Source: Rhyzopertha dominica
Lineage: Eukaryota; Arthropoda; Insecta; Coleoptera; Bostrichidae
Assembly (NCBI GenBank): GCA_025024175.1
Contig: QCXZ01000075.1
Location: 8,308,001 to 8,372,000, forward strand
Direction: 5' to 3'
DNA: 64,000 nt
Part shown: in pieces, positions 1 through 10,790 of the stretch
Layout of the letters: each line of letters opens with the position of its first letter
Position numbering within the stretch: the stretch's first letter is position 1
Made by a program: the position numbers and the translations under genes
Notes under the pieces: model-generated
Told to the model about the DNA's origin: nothing
The model's input: the letters and a program-made list of their open reading frames with translations, nothing else
The model's database searches: none

Positions 1-356
1 ACATGAAACAATTGTAAAAAAATATGCTGGGAACTACTATGGGAAATAATCCATTTGATTCTCTCATATGTAAGTATTAAAAGTGTACAGGATAGAACAG
101 ATCAAATAGATTTTTTCCATTTAATTAGCTCTTGGGCTAAAGTTAAAATACAGAAGACTGGCTGTAATAATTAATAATTGATTTATTTTGTTAGATTTAG
201 AGATTTTTTTAACTTTATTTGTTAATTTTATATTAATGTATATTCATATTATTTTGACACTCTCAAGCTTAGCCACACTCTGTGGCAATTAGCAATTACC
301 AAAGTAGAAGTATAAAGTATTTTATTTTTATTTTAAGTAGGTGTTGTTAATACATG
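1..356. other. Unassigned AT-rich flank
   Basis: I see no coding region, RNA gene or named repeat here. It is the left flank of the inverted-repeat element that follows. Confidence 0.5.
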
Positions 357-358
357 TA

Positions 359-640
359 CAGAGTGTGTCACGGCGAGTTCCTATTAGACGTTTATGGGGA
401 AGCGGCCAGAAGGAAATTATAAAATTCTGCAGTATTAGGTTTTCTATTGTTATCTTTTTAATGAAAATAAAGGCAACTTAAAATTATTACCGCTTATACC
501 GGAAGTATACGCCATCTTTGTTATTTTTAATAGAAGCATATATTTTTTTGCGATTTTGGATTCTACTGAGGCTTTGTGTAACACATAATATACTTAAATG
601 TTATAATTTTCGAGATATAAGAGTTTAAAAAAATTGAGAG
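359..640. repeat. Left long terminal inverted repeat
   Basis: Pairs with 1185-1369. It holds the outer TIR and the inner ATTTTCGAGATATAAGAG block, plus an insertion that the right arm lacks. Confidence 0.7.
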
Positions 641-1184
641 TTACAGGATCCCGTTCGACGTCTACCACATAAACAAATGTGAATTGAATGTCGATAGTAT
701 GAATAACAAAGGTCCAAAATACACCTTGGTCCAAAGAAATTTTGAAAATGTTGTATGCAGCAGTTACAGGATGACGTAATAATTAAGTATCTAAGAATAG
801 ACAAAATTAAAAAAAATAAATGGAACAGGAGTGCTTTGGATGCAATTTGACAGACACTAAAACAAGTGTATATCTAGTCTGCAACATGCTGCCGGTATCT
901 CACACTGAGATATTCTAATTAATTGTTACCATCAGTTATCAAATAAAAATATTTGCTAGTGAAAGAAAGGAATGTCTAATAATTATTTATGAAATAAAAA
1001 CATTTTGACAATTTACTTTACACATTTCCAAATGCCTATCGTATGCAAAGACGAAGGCTAATAAAAATAGGCTAAAAATAGTTTCAGCACCACCGACAAA
1101 AACAAAACACTAACAATTTTTATTAGTTTTAACATTTTTGTATAAACAGACGAAAATTTAAATAGCAAGAAACTTAGCTACCAA

Positions 1185-1369
1185 ATTTTTTTATAAACTC
1201 TTATATCTCGAAAATTTTAACATTTAAGTATATAATGTGTTACATAAAGCCGCACTTGAATTATTTTCATTAAAAAGATCACATTCGAAAACTTGATACT
1301 GCAGAATTTTATAATTCTACCCTGGCCGCTTCCCTATCGTCTAATAGGAACTCGTCGTGACACACCCTG
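1185..1369. repeat. Right long terminal inverted repeat
   Basis: Reverse-complement match to 359-640, ending in CACACCCTG before the TA at 1370-1371. Confidence 0.7.
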
Positions 1370-1371
1370 TA

Positions 1372-2245
1372 TGTATTCTAGAAAATAAATTTGTCTTGAG
1401 CTACTTAATACATAATATTTTCAGTATTTTTCCCTTTTCAGAATGTCTGTGCGCTATTCGGTATTCTAGTGGTCTAAAGTAACTATTTCTTTTTGTTTTT
1501 GAGTTGGCTTTTTTCCACTTCCTACCCCCCCCCCAAGTAATAGGTTTCGGTACAGCCGTGTCAATTACTTATGGCGGTTTTTTATTTTTTTTTTACTTTA
1601 AAACATTACATTGACATTTTCGAGCATTCTAGAACTTTTTAGTGAAACTGCCATGAAGCAAGGTGTATGTATGTTTTCAACGTGATTTAGCAATTTCCTA
1701 AAAATGTCAATGTTTAATAGCACCTATTTGTATTTAAAAAAATAGTACTAAATATACTCGTTGAATATTTTTGCAAGTTGGGTCCTTTATATCACAAAAC
1801 GTAACGACATCTGGTTATGTGAAATGTTTCTCACAAATAGTAAGAGTCTTGCTTATGCTGGGTCAGGATATGCATCAAAAAACTGCCTTTATTCGCTGTT
1901 CATTTTATGGTGGTTGAAAAACAATAGATCGTACTTTTTGAAATGATTATTTATGCATTTCTCGAATATGCTTGTAAACATCTGCGCATGAAAGTTATAT
2001 GTGTATGCATTCCATGCTATCTCCCTACCTATTCGCTATCTGGTACCTACTTAAGTTCATACCTAAGGCTAAATACTATTGGTCACAGTATCTATTTCAC
2101 GGAATGTACTCCTGAACGAAAACTCGGACGAGTCCACGCTAAATAAAACCAATAGGCATGGTTCACCAGCTATTAGTGGAAAAATCATGAGCTCTTAAAA
2201 CGTTGTTTGGAGAGAAGTGATGGAGCCAAATTTCTTAGTTATTAG
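1372..2245. other. Unassigned stretch
   Basis: Contains a poly-C run near 1526-1535 and two short open frames (1761-1946, 1943-2146) with no recognisable motif; I treat these as chance. From about 2180 the sequence may already be decayed LINE endonuclease. Confidence 0.4.
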
Positions 2246-2935
2246 CAGCAGCAGACCCACCACGGAATTAATAGAATTACTTTAGATCAGCCTACACGTA
2301 TAGCTGACAATATGTCATTTAGTCTAATAGACTTAATTATTACTTCAAGGGAAAGCATTGTCAAGGATGTGAGAGTAGAGGGTCTGCATGGTTTGACTTA
2401 TCATGAGTTAATACGCTGCTCAATATGGGTACAAAAACCCAAATCAGATCCGCGTATTGTCAAGTATCGTTCTTTTAAACACTTTGTTTACGTATATTTT
2501 GATTCACATCTAAGGTTGTTACCATGGCGTAATATATATGATATGGAGAGCGTGGATGAGATGGTGGCATTTTTAAATGACAATTTGAAAACGTTGCTGG
2601 ATATCCATGCTCTTTTTATAACATATAAAATTTCAAAACCTTATGCTCCGTGGTTAGCTAATTTTATAAAGGATATGATTGTGATGCGTGATAAAAGTCT
2701 GGCAAGATTTAAAAGAAGTGGGCGTAAGGAACTTTGGAATGAGTATAAGCAACTTAGGAATACAATTAACACAGCAGTAAAGACGGAGAAGCGTGCCTAT
2801 TTTAATCAAGGTAATGTACAAAATGTGTGGTCTAACCTTCAAAAGCTTAATATTAAGGGTGGCAAGAGGATGGATTTGCCAGCACATCTGGCAGATGCTG
2901 ATAAAATAAACAATTTTTTTTTCTTGATTCGTTGA
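2246..2935 (+). pseudogene. LINE ORF2 fragment: endonuclease C-terminus and linker
   Basis: The frame open from 2246 (the first ATG is only at 2312) starts with THHGINRITLD, then SLIDLIITS, the usual end of an APE-type endonuclease. The following GLTYHELIRC sits where the family has its catalytic SDH triplet, here degenerate. A linker rich in Lys/Arg (PWLANFIKDMIVMRDKSLA and LWNEYKQLRNTINTAVK) leads toward the reverse transcriptase. The endonuclease N-terminus is missing. The upstream reading frame is shifted near 2243, and the frame stops at 2935 although linker and RT codons continue in another frame. In a working element this domain nicks target DNA. Confidence 0.75.
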
Positions 2936-3009
2936 ATACATTTGATGATGATAATCACGATTTAATTAATATGTACACGACTTCTCTAAAAAACCATTCC
3001 TGTCCAAGT

Positions 3010-3112
3010 TTTCTTTTAAAAAGGTTGATGAAATAGATGTTCTTAGAGTTATTGAAGCTATTAAGACCAATGCAACCTGTTTTGATGGAATTAATACATC
3101 TGCTATTAAATT
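3010..3112 (+). pseudogene. LINE RT fingers fragment left of the MITE
   Basis: Codons reading KKVDEIDVLRVIEAIKTN and FDGINTSAIKFSD match the start of the LINE reverse-transcriptase domain. The reading is cut by the MITE at 3113 and picks up again after 4024. Confidence 0.75.
3105..3112. repeat. 8-bp target duplication, left copy (ATTAAATT)
   Basis: Identical to 4017-4024. An 8-bp duplication is the hAT signature. Confidence 0.9.
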
Positions 3113-4016
3113 CAGTGATGGGTGCGTAGAATATGCCATGTAGATTACGTTATTATCTACACGTAAACTATGTAATATTCTACTTTGAAAGTCTGCTGTG
3201 GAAAATAGGGCTGTGTAGATAAACAGATATTAAGAAATATTTAGTTTTTTAATGGTTTTTATTATTAGTACTGCTGAAAACGCCTCCAATATCAATATTA
3301 TTTTATAATTATAATTATTATTTGTTAACTGAACGAAACGCTACTTTGTTGTAAACAAGTTAAATAGACAATTGTCTAAACTACAATAAAACTTGTTTAG
3401 GTACACATTTATCAGGGCCAGAAGACTTACTGTGAGGGACAATAAACATGCTGTTAAAAGCGCTTTGGAGCCATCAGTTGGTCAAATAAACTCCTCAATG
3501 ACTGAAAACTGTGATTTTGTCTTTCTTTTCTGTAAACTGCAACCTCTTTAATAGCAGGTCAATTTTATTTGTTCTGTATTGACAGGGTATACAAGTAGTT
3601 ATTGCTGAACTGAGTACATTTATCTAAGGAAGCAAGTAGCAAGTGATAATTAGTTATAGCAAATTCCTTTCTTTGGGGAAAATCAACTTGTATGTGTAAC
3701 ATGCGGTTCGGAATTTAATAGCATGAAAAAATAGCCGTTTTAGAAATACACCTAACATAGTCGTGAAAGGAAAGATATTAAATAAAACTATTAAATTTTT
3801 AAAGTTTTAAAGAATTCGTTACATAGAGGAGCCAACAAAACAAGGAAATTAAAAACAACACAATTTCCTTTTAGTTTTTGAGCGCACTTAATATATTTTA
3901 GCCATTATATAGTTGTCTTGTATTTTCTACTCAAAATCTACGCCAAAGTGCTTTATCTACATTTTGTACGAGTGTAATGTAGAGAATTATAATTTACGTG
4001 TAAACGCCCATCACTG
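3113..4016. mobile_element. hAT-type MITE inserted in LINE RT
   Basis: The ends are CAGTGATGGG and its inverted form CCCATCACTG, flanked by perfect ATTAAATT duplications. The element is 904 bp and contains no transposase-like open frame. Removing it, with one duplication, brings the two LINE RT pieces next to each other. Its right 200 bases are clearly related to 11620-11852, where a hAT transposase remnant lies just upstream, so that sequence is a candidate for the autonomous source family. Confidence 0.9.
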
Positions 4017-4024
4017 ATTAAATT
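4017..4024. repeat. 8-bp target duplication, right copy (ATTAAATT)
   Basis: Matches 3105-3112. Confidence 0.9.
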
Positions 4025-4044
4025 GTGTGTTTCTTTTTTGCTTC

Positions 4045-4857
4045 CAGTAATCACACACATCGTTAATACCTGCGTAGTTAGCTCCACATTTCCCTCCTGC
4101 TGGAAGAGGCCATGTATCTTGCCAGTACCTAAAATTAACAGTTTAAAAGCAGGTGCGGAGGTATGTTGAGGAGCAGCAGATAATTTCTTGTTTTCAGTCA
4201 GGTTTCCGAACTGGATTTAGTTGTGTGACTGCTCTCTCAAAATTGACAACTGATGTTATTATGGCGCAGGATCAAAACAAAATAACTGCTTTGGTATTGT
4301 TGGACTACTCTAGATCTTTTGACACTATTGATCACGAGGTTCTTAAGGGTGTGCTGCATTATGTAGGTTTTGGGGAGAATGTCTTGTCTCTACTAATGAG
4401 CCACGTCACTAATCGTCATCAGGCTGTAAAAGTGTCTGATCATATATCATCTTTCAGGCATATTAAGTCGGGTGTGTCTCAGGGATCGATTTTGGGCCCG
4501 CTTTTGTTTATAATTTATACGTCGAGTCTTCCTAGCGCCCTGAAGTACTGTAAAGCACAATTCTATGCAGATGACTCTCAAATATATTATTTTTTCAAAG
4601 TGAATGAACAGGCTCTAGCTCTCAAAAAAATAAACGAGGATCTGGAGAGATTACGTGATATGTCTGATCGACACTCGCCTTGTTTAAATCCTAATAAATC
4701 TGTGGTAATGTTATTCGGTGGAAGGGTCAATAAAGACAAACTAACTAACTTTGAAATACAAATTTATGATTCTAGGCTGAATGTATCTAATGTATCTAGA
4801 AGCCTCGGTCTTTATATTGACTCACATTTCAAAGTGTTTGCAGAGCGCTTATTGTAG
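4045..4857 (+). pseudogene. LINE reverse transcriptase palm
   Basis: The reading VITHIVNTCVVSSTFPSCWK then LPVPKI belongs to the region before the RT core. A deletion follows, and the long frame from 4153 carries the core: SGFRTGFSC, the first catalytic Asp in LLDYSRSFDTID, GVSQGSILGPLLF, and the catalytic pair in FYADD (4561-4575, about residues 137-141). PNKS at about residues 177-180 and SRSLGLYIDSHF mark the end of the palm. Upstream and downstream frames are shifted, so no full product can be made. In a live element it copies RNA into DNA at the nicked target. Confidence 0.9.
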
Positions 4858-4889
4858 CCTTAAAAAATTATCACAATCGCTATCTTTTA

Positions 4890-5374
4890 AATGTTAGAAC
4901 GAAGAGCATTCTTTGTAATAGCTTAGTACTATCTAAGCTAGACTTCTGCGACGTGATCTACGCACGTTGTTTGGATTCTTTAGATAAAAAACGTATACAA
5001 ATATTGCAAAGTTCTTGTTTACGTTTGATTTTTGGCGTTGGGAGGCGGTGTAGTGTGAAGAGAAGATTTCTCTCTGAGTTGGGGTGGCTAGGCATGAGTC
5101 GCAGGCGCGATTTCCATGCGGCCTGTTTCTTCCACAAGGTAATTAAAAGTCAGGTTTTTCTTATTTGTGTAAGGATATAACTTTCCGGAGGGACATACAT
5201 AATCTCGGTTTGAGATACAGGGGATTGATTACTATACCTGCTCACTGTACTGAATTTGCAAAACGTTCATTTATGTATAATGTAGCAAAAACTTACAATA
5301 ACATCCCTGAGTGTCTCAAAGTGCTTAGTTGTTCCGGATTTAAGCGGAGTTTAAGGCGGGTCTTATTGCAGTAA
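4890..5374 (+). pseudogene. LINE ORF2 C-terminal region
   Basis: Two overlapping frames continue the LINE protein: CDVIYARCLDSLDKKRIQ with LRLIFGVGRR and LSELGWLGMSRRRDFHA (4953-5180), then ITFRRDIHNLGLRYRGLI with FMYNVAKTYNNIPECLK (5165-5374). This is the thumb and tail region typical of jockey/I/CR1-like LINEs. The change of frame near 5170 is a single-base-type lesion. The TAA at 5372-5374 probably is the original stop. Confidence 0.75.
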
Positions 5375-5672
5375 TAATGATGCGGGTCTGTGGTGGAATG
5401 CACTTTCATCATTGGGTTATTTTGATTTTGATATATTATGATGGGGTGGCGACAGCGTGTGACGTGGGCATGATTGAAGCTATATATGTCTGATAGGGTG
5501 TGTCTAGTTTTAAGACTTTGGGGTTAAGTGGGAGAGCAGGCTGCTGCTGCTGCTTCACGGTTGTGGCAGACTGAACTTCGCCCTAGAACGGTAATTGTTT
5601 ACTTTATAAACTTCATTTTTCTTTGTTTTTCTTGCTGTTCAATAAAGGCAATTTATTATTATTATTATTATT
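5375..5672 (+). repeat. LINE 3' UTR and (ATT)n tail
   Basis: Non-coding sequence after the ORF2 stop, ending with AATAAAGGCA and a run of ATT units at 5654-5672. Such tails mark the 3' end of LINE copies. Confidence 0.7.
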
Positions 5673-8600
5673 TTCGAACGTTGGTGCGTACGTTTTTTTT
5701 CAGTTTCTTCTTTAGCAACTCAGAAATCCACTGCTCCCAGAGAAATGCTTGCAATTGCACTAAAGTAAGTAAAATCATATTCCATGTATTATAGCAGATC
5801 GCCATTCTGAGGGACTATAAAAGTAAAATTCTGCTAATATATATTTATTCTATTCAGTATAAATTTTTACTTGATAATTTTAAAAGGGTTACCATCACTT
5901 ACTGTAAGAAATCTTTAAATAATATATGTACTAAAAGTTGTTTACTGATTTGCTAGATACGCCCCTCTGATATGTATATATTGTCTATCTTAATTAATTC
6001 TGTGATGAAACTTGGAAGATGTAAAACCAATGTCGGTAATTTTGAATTTGCTTTCGTACATATTTTACTTATAACTGTCCACTATTTTACAGCTTAAAAA
6101 TGTAAGTACATATTGTTAGAATTTGTTTAGGTATTTGTGTGTTTCCTTGTTCGACGATGACGATGGGTATTATTCGGCCTAGCACGTCCAAGGGTTCTCA
6201 CAGGTTATGGGCCTAGTTGCCACCGTAAGTCGCTAAATCTAAGAAGAATACATGTGGAAAAGTTTAGGTTATCCTTACTTGGAGAAGATGATTACAACAC
6301 GTGATCGTTGCGTACACGATTTTAAGTTGAAGACGATAATCTGCATCTAAAGCAAAAAAATAACGATAGTGGTGCCAAAATTTTCATTATCAAAACCGCT
6401 GGAGATCAGTAACTTATCAGAGATACAATACTGTATGGAGCTAAGGAAGCACGGGAAGTTCTGCAGGAGATTCACTACAATTACGGTGTGCTGCACATGA
6501 TAACTATTGGTAGACAAAAATGACGATGACGCATCAATTATCATGTCAGAAACTCGAAAAAGGAGGTTTGTCCTTTAGTGACCAAGCTATAACTGCACCA
6601 CGATCAAAATATAAAAAAAAAACTAATACAGAGCGTAGTTGTAGTCTACGAAGACCAACAAATAAGCACGATGACTGAAAAAGCGAACTTACTATTGAGG
6701 TAAGCAGATATGCCATATTCAAATTTATATATTTTTTCATATTGCCTCTCAAAATATTTAGTTTAAGTTCTTCTATGCTAATAAAAATAAGTTTTGAATC
6801 TTGAGAGTGAAAATCATACACAATTATCAGCAGCATTGCTACAATTTGTTAGCCCTCCAAATTTGATCTTGTTTAGTAATAAATTAGATGGTTTGAGATT
6901 GTTTCGTATTATTTATGATTAAGAAGAAAAACAGCTAGACAGGCAACATGAAGAAAGTGAAGCGAGAGCTCCAGCAACAAAAATGACGGGTAATAATCGT
7001 ACAGACATTATGAAGAAATACAAAGTTACGGAAATGAAAGAAATGACGACATACATTTCCAGACTAAGAAGGTGATATGGTTTTTGCTTGTGATTTTGTC
7101 CAAAATTTAATAAAAACTATACAAGAGCACCGAAATACCACGATCGATACAATTGTGTATTTAGAACACATTCTACAGAAGAACGAGTGATATGAATAGT
7201 GCTTTGCATTTGTTCTCTTAATAAATTGCTTCATTTTCAATGGAAATTCTAATTTTTACTCGTCACAAACAAATTTAAGATGTAAAAATATCTCCATGCA
7301 CCGTTTCTGGTGAATTTAAAATTTTGGTTTCGGATTCCTCGAATTGTTTCAGTTTTCTTGTCCCTTTTATTGAAGTGGATGGAGTATTTGACATCATGGT
7401 GCATATAATGCTGACGAACTTACATCTTCAACAAGACTTTCACTGCCATCACTACATTCAAAAGATATTGTTGACCCAGAAGGTTTAACTGTTCGTAAAA
7501 TTAATTCTTTCATTATTTTGGTTTGCAACATAATTTCAGTGACTGCATTTATTATAATTGTAACGAATATTCTACCACTTATTACTTTATGCCCAAAACC
7601 AAAGTATTTTATTATATTTAGCCTCTTGGTAAATGAGGCTATGTTTGTTGATTTGCACTAAGCCATAAACTAGAAATATCGACATATAAATTACTAATCA
7701 AGTATGTGCAAAAATATGGGACATATTGATAGATTAATATGTCATTTCCAGAAAAAAAAACAACTTGGGTAATAAATGCTACTGACTTCACGAAGAACGC
7801 CAATTTCCTAACTGTGCTGGGGCAATTAACTGCAAACACATCAAAATTATTAAACCACGTCATATTGGGTTTATACATTTGGGTGTTGGGTTTTCTTTTC
7901 AGACGAGTCTAAAAACTGAGCTGTCTAGTAGGAAGATTCCACAGACAACTCAAGGGTACCCTATTCATAACGTCATGCCACAGAACGCCAAAAAGAAGTT
8001 TTAGCGGCAGTCCTACTAAGTACTCGCAACGTCTGAAGAACCGCATCCACAGCAACAGTTTACCGAGGAATTTTTAGTGCGCCATCTAAACATTTTATTT
8101 AATTTTCGCAACACATCATACAAAAGAAACGACCTTGATATTCCAGACCTAAACAAAATGCTAGCAAAGTCATGTACCATAAAAAGAAAACTTCCCTGAT
8201 ACAAATAAGAGAAAGAAGCGTCGCGAAATTCATCAACCTATTAGAACCAGCTTATACCTTCAATAATGACATTAAGTCCGACAAACAAACGATCCAAAAA
8301 AAAACCTCCTGCAAATCAAACAAATCTTGGAATTTTAGGCAACGCAAACACACCTGACCAGCATGTCCGTTTCCGAGTCTACTTTAGGCAGGTCAACGAG
8401 AAATCAACGCAACGCTATTACTCATAAACATAAAGGTTTAAAATAAAATTTTCTAGGCTCCATAATATTATAGTTATATTTATATTTATTATAGTTGACA
8501 ATAAAACGTGGCAAGAGTATTAGGTTACACAAGCTAAGAACATTTTACTAAAATAAAAATAAAAGTTAGCCCATGGTAATGTCTATTTAAAGGACATAGA

Positions 8601-9560
8601 TCACACTAATTCGTTATTAGGCTTGTATTACCAGAATACAGGTTGGTCATCCTTTCACCAGAATTAAATATAAAGAATATATACATTGGTCACTAATTGT
8701 TGCTCATTCAGGTGTGCCATCTCAAAATAGATTGAAATAATTGTTTCGTAAACTTTATCGATGATTATACTTGTTGTAGTCTCTTGTTTACTTCACTGCA
8801 AGATGTTTAATCTGTGTATATCACATAAAACAGCCCGTGTTTTAATGCAAAAAGAGTAAGACATTAATTATATTTTACTAAATGATCCATCACACCTTCA
8901 CACAACATAGTTTAAGATGACACAGGATAGCAAAGAAACTGAAAAATTGAAACTGCAGCAGTAAAACAGACAGGTGACGATCCCTTTTCAGTGCCATGTT
9001 GATGTGTAGATTACAATCCCCGCCAAGGAAGAACAATACCGCCGCTTTGCTGTAATAACACGTTATCAAAGCACGCTGTGCTACTGACGGGTCTAACTAT
9101 GGTAAATTGGTCGCTCGTTAATATCTGACCAGACGCCTCATATCCAGTGTTGATCCAGCTTTTATGAACACGGGCTATGATAGCGCCAGTTAACAGAGTA
9201 TGTCAGCTTTGTAATATTATGACAGGTGTGAGGAATGCAGGAATAATAATGGAATGCTGATATAGCATATCTAAAATAAGTTTATTTAGGGATCCAACAA
9301 CCGGTTAGTTAAAGAAATATGATTAACTATGTTTGACCAACAACACAAAAAAAATCCAATACTCTACATTAGTAGGGTAAGGAAAGGGATATGTTATAAA
9401 TGTTCAAAAATCTACTATGCTTTTGCCTATTGCGTTGCAGTAGCAGTTTTCAGCTGTATGTAGCGGAAAGACTCGGCAATCTCCCGCACACATGCAAATC
9501 GGATGCGTCACGATGTAAATTCTTCAGTGCAGTATTTAAAGCGCCGACAATACTCCACAC
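5673..9560. other. Unassigned AT-rich region
   Basis: Nearly 4 kb without a recognisable gene. Short open frames on both strands (for example 6546-6836 minus, 7639-7878 minus and 8172-8357 plus) show no family motif and are probably chance or very old TE remains. Confidence 0.5.
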
Positions 9561-9591
9561 AACGAATTAGGCACCTACACTCCGACAAGGA

Positions 9592-10062
9592 TTGACTATA
9601 GACTACACACTGAAAAAAAATTGGGGTAATTTTACACGATACCTTACATACACTTTTATGGTTAATATAATTAAAATAATTCAGACAACAACGTCTTATC
9701 ATACATACGTTGCTATGTTGCTATGTATGACAACAAATCCGTATCGAATTAGTTTCCAGTTTATATCTAGGCCTTACACTGACTTTGAAAGGTTTATCAC
9801 CAGTAGGTACCGTAATCCACAGCAATAATGCAACTAACTTCGTTGGCTCAAGAAATCAGCTCAGAGAAGTACAGAACTCTCTCAAAAGTTCTAGATTTGT
9901 CAACTCAATCAAATTTTCTCTTCAACCAGGAAATGCAATTAAAGTTTATTCCTCCAGAAGTATCCATTGGGGTGGAATTTGGGAGGTTCCATTAAAAGTA
10001 CTATCATTTAGTTTGTATAGTTCGAACGGCGTACATAACATTCGAAGAACTAGATAAAAAGA
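9592..10062 (+). pseudogene. BEL/Pao retrotransposon integrase, left part
   Basis: Three frames together read a BEL/Pao integrase core. The first (9592-9828) carries a degenerate CMTTNPYRISFQF (the family's CxxTKxVHLE stretch) and DFERFITSRY. The second (9785-10057) carries VIHSNNATNFVGSRNQL, where the catalytic Asp of the usual SDN is replaced by Ser (SNN), and SSRSIHWGGIWEVPLK, the counterpart of PRSPHFGGIWEA. The third reads AYITFEELDKK, which begins the FEEL motif. The frameshifts and altered residues make it dead. No BEL gag, protease, RT or LTR was found nearby. A PLE cuts the FEEL motif at 10053 and the integrase resumes at 10682. Confidence 0.8.
10040..10052. repeat. 13-bp target duplication, left copy (ATTCGAAGAACTA)
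   Basis: Identical to 10682-10694; it brackets the PLE insertion within the BEL/Pao FEEL motif. Confidence 0.85.
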
Positions 10063-10145
10063 GGTGAGTGGGGTTTTAATCTAATCGAAACAGTAAAAAA
10101 TAACTCTAACCGCAATATTAGGAATTACAAAAATCGATATACCTA

Positions 10146-10172
10146 TTTCAGCAGCTAAGCTGCCATCTTCAG
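10146..10172 (-). ncRNA. Hammerhead-ribozyme-like motif of a PLE
   Basis: On the minus strand CTGAAGA is followed by a perfect 5-bp hairpin GCAGC-TTA-GCTGC and then GAAA. This is the CUGANGA / stem II / GAAA core order of hammerhead ribozymes, which are known in PLE terminal repeats. It lies downstream of the PLE coding region, the expected place. Stem I and the cleavage site were not resolved by eye. Confidence 0.6.
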
Positions 10173-10329
10173 TAAAATAATAAGGTGACTTCTTGAAATC
10201 TGGTCGGAATAACCGCAGGATATTCTCCTCAGCCAAATTTCAATGGAAGTGGAGTCAGGTCAACAAGACGTAACTATTTATACTAACAAAGCTTCACGCT
10301 TGAATGAATCGCTTACTTAATCAGTTCAA

Positions 10330-10670
10330 ACAATGCGGATCTCGGAATTGGACCTAAATCAGAATTCATTAAGGTATCTTTATTACTTTGAATAAATATG
10401 CTCTCGAACACGTTGAATTCCGTGTTGTTGGAAACCGATTTTAGCAGTTTTCTGTTTTTCGATGTTATAGGGTGCGCCGTGTCTTTAATATGTTAGGCGA
10501 CACTTGACTTATCGAACCTCCCAAACAAAATTTAGTTTAAAGGGTTTTGAATTTTGATTTTTTTCAATCTTAATACTAGCCAATAGCTCCATCAGATATT
10601 TTAACGTTACTTCTGTGGGTACACTAGGAAATAAGGATGTTACATCAAATATTGTGGTTAGGGTTATTTT
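10330..10670 (-). pseudogene. PLE RT motif A plus GIY-YIG C-terminal fragment
   Basis: FDVTSLFPSVP is the RT motif A of PLEs. The catalytic Asp follows Phe. About 25 codons later the reading jumps to the far C-terminus, with an in-frame stop after SSVA. The RT palm with YVDD and the GIY-YIG motif itself are deleted. Confidence 0.75.
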
Positions 10671-10681
10671 TTACTGTATCG

Positions 10682-10790
10682 ATTCGAAGAACTAATCACA
10701 ATATTGACTCAAATAGGGGCAATTTAAAATTCACGAACTCTTGTTCTAAGTTCTCATGACCCAAAGGAGACTTTTTAGTAGGACATAATT
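10682..10790 (+). pseudogene. BEL/Pao integrase, right part
   Basis: After the PLE the reading continues FEELITILTQIGAI, a stop, then NSRTLVLSSHDPKETF. This matches the BEL/Pao integrase stretch that ends in an NSRPL motif and a DP motif. It joins directly to the FEEL motif at 10040, which confirms the nested insertion. Confidence 0.8.

Larger units (their letters stand above)
359..1369. mobile_element. Non-autonomous DNA transposon with long inverted repeats
   Basis: The two ends are inverted copies. The left begins CAGAGTGTGTCACGGCGAG and the reverse complement of the right begins CAGGGTGTGTCACGACGAG. The similarity runs inward through a shared GTTCCTATTAGACG / GGAAGCGGCCAG block to an ATTTTCGAGATATAAGAG block at about 604 on the left and 1200 on the right. 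The left arm (to about 640) is longer than the right (from about 1185) because it carries an extra stretch of roughly 70 bases near 480-560. TA dinucleotides at 357-358 and 1370-1371 look like a TA target duplication, which fits the Tc1/mariner/IS630 group. No open frame of useful length lies inside, so it would need a transposase from elsewhere. Confidence 0.75.
2246..5672 (+). mobile_element. Non-LTR retrotransposon (LINE), 5' truncated, interrupted by a hAT MITE
   Basis: Pieces in the correct LINE order lie on one strand: the C-terminal part of the endonuclease with linker (2246-2935), the RT fingers (3010-3112), a MITE (3113-4016), the RT palm with FYADD (4153-4857), the C-terminal region (about 4890-5374), and a 3' untranslated part ending in an (ATT)n tail (5654-5672) after AATAAAG. 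The gene is broken by the MITE, by a missing segment of roughly 25 codons near 4140-4150 and by several frameshifts. The microsatellite-like tail and protein style suit a jockey/I/CR1-type LINE; the exact clade is not settled. No target duplication was identified. Confidence 0.85.
10053..10681 (-). mobile_element. Truncated Penelope-like element inserted in BEL/Pao integrase
   Basis: On the minus strand the copy reads RT codons LTTIFDVTSLFPSVP (about 10610-10670) followed, after an internal deletion, by the C-terminal nuclease region SSVAxHIKDTAHPIT and NSDLGPIPRSAL (about 10330-10490), then a non-coding tail with a hammerhead-like motif at 10146-10172. It is flanked by a 13-bp duplication. 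A 37-base stretch at about 10084-10120 is an inverted, slightly diverged copy of about 10647-10683, so the ends are partly inverted repeats, as seen in other PLE insertions. Confidence 0.8.

Noticed and set aside
1761..2146. Two overlapping short open frames
   Set aside because: No motif, no start context or homologue recognised; AT-rich chance frames.
5528..5794. 88-codon frame across the LINE 3' end
   Set aside because: It spans the LINE 3' UTR and (ATT)n tail, so it is not a gene.
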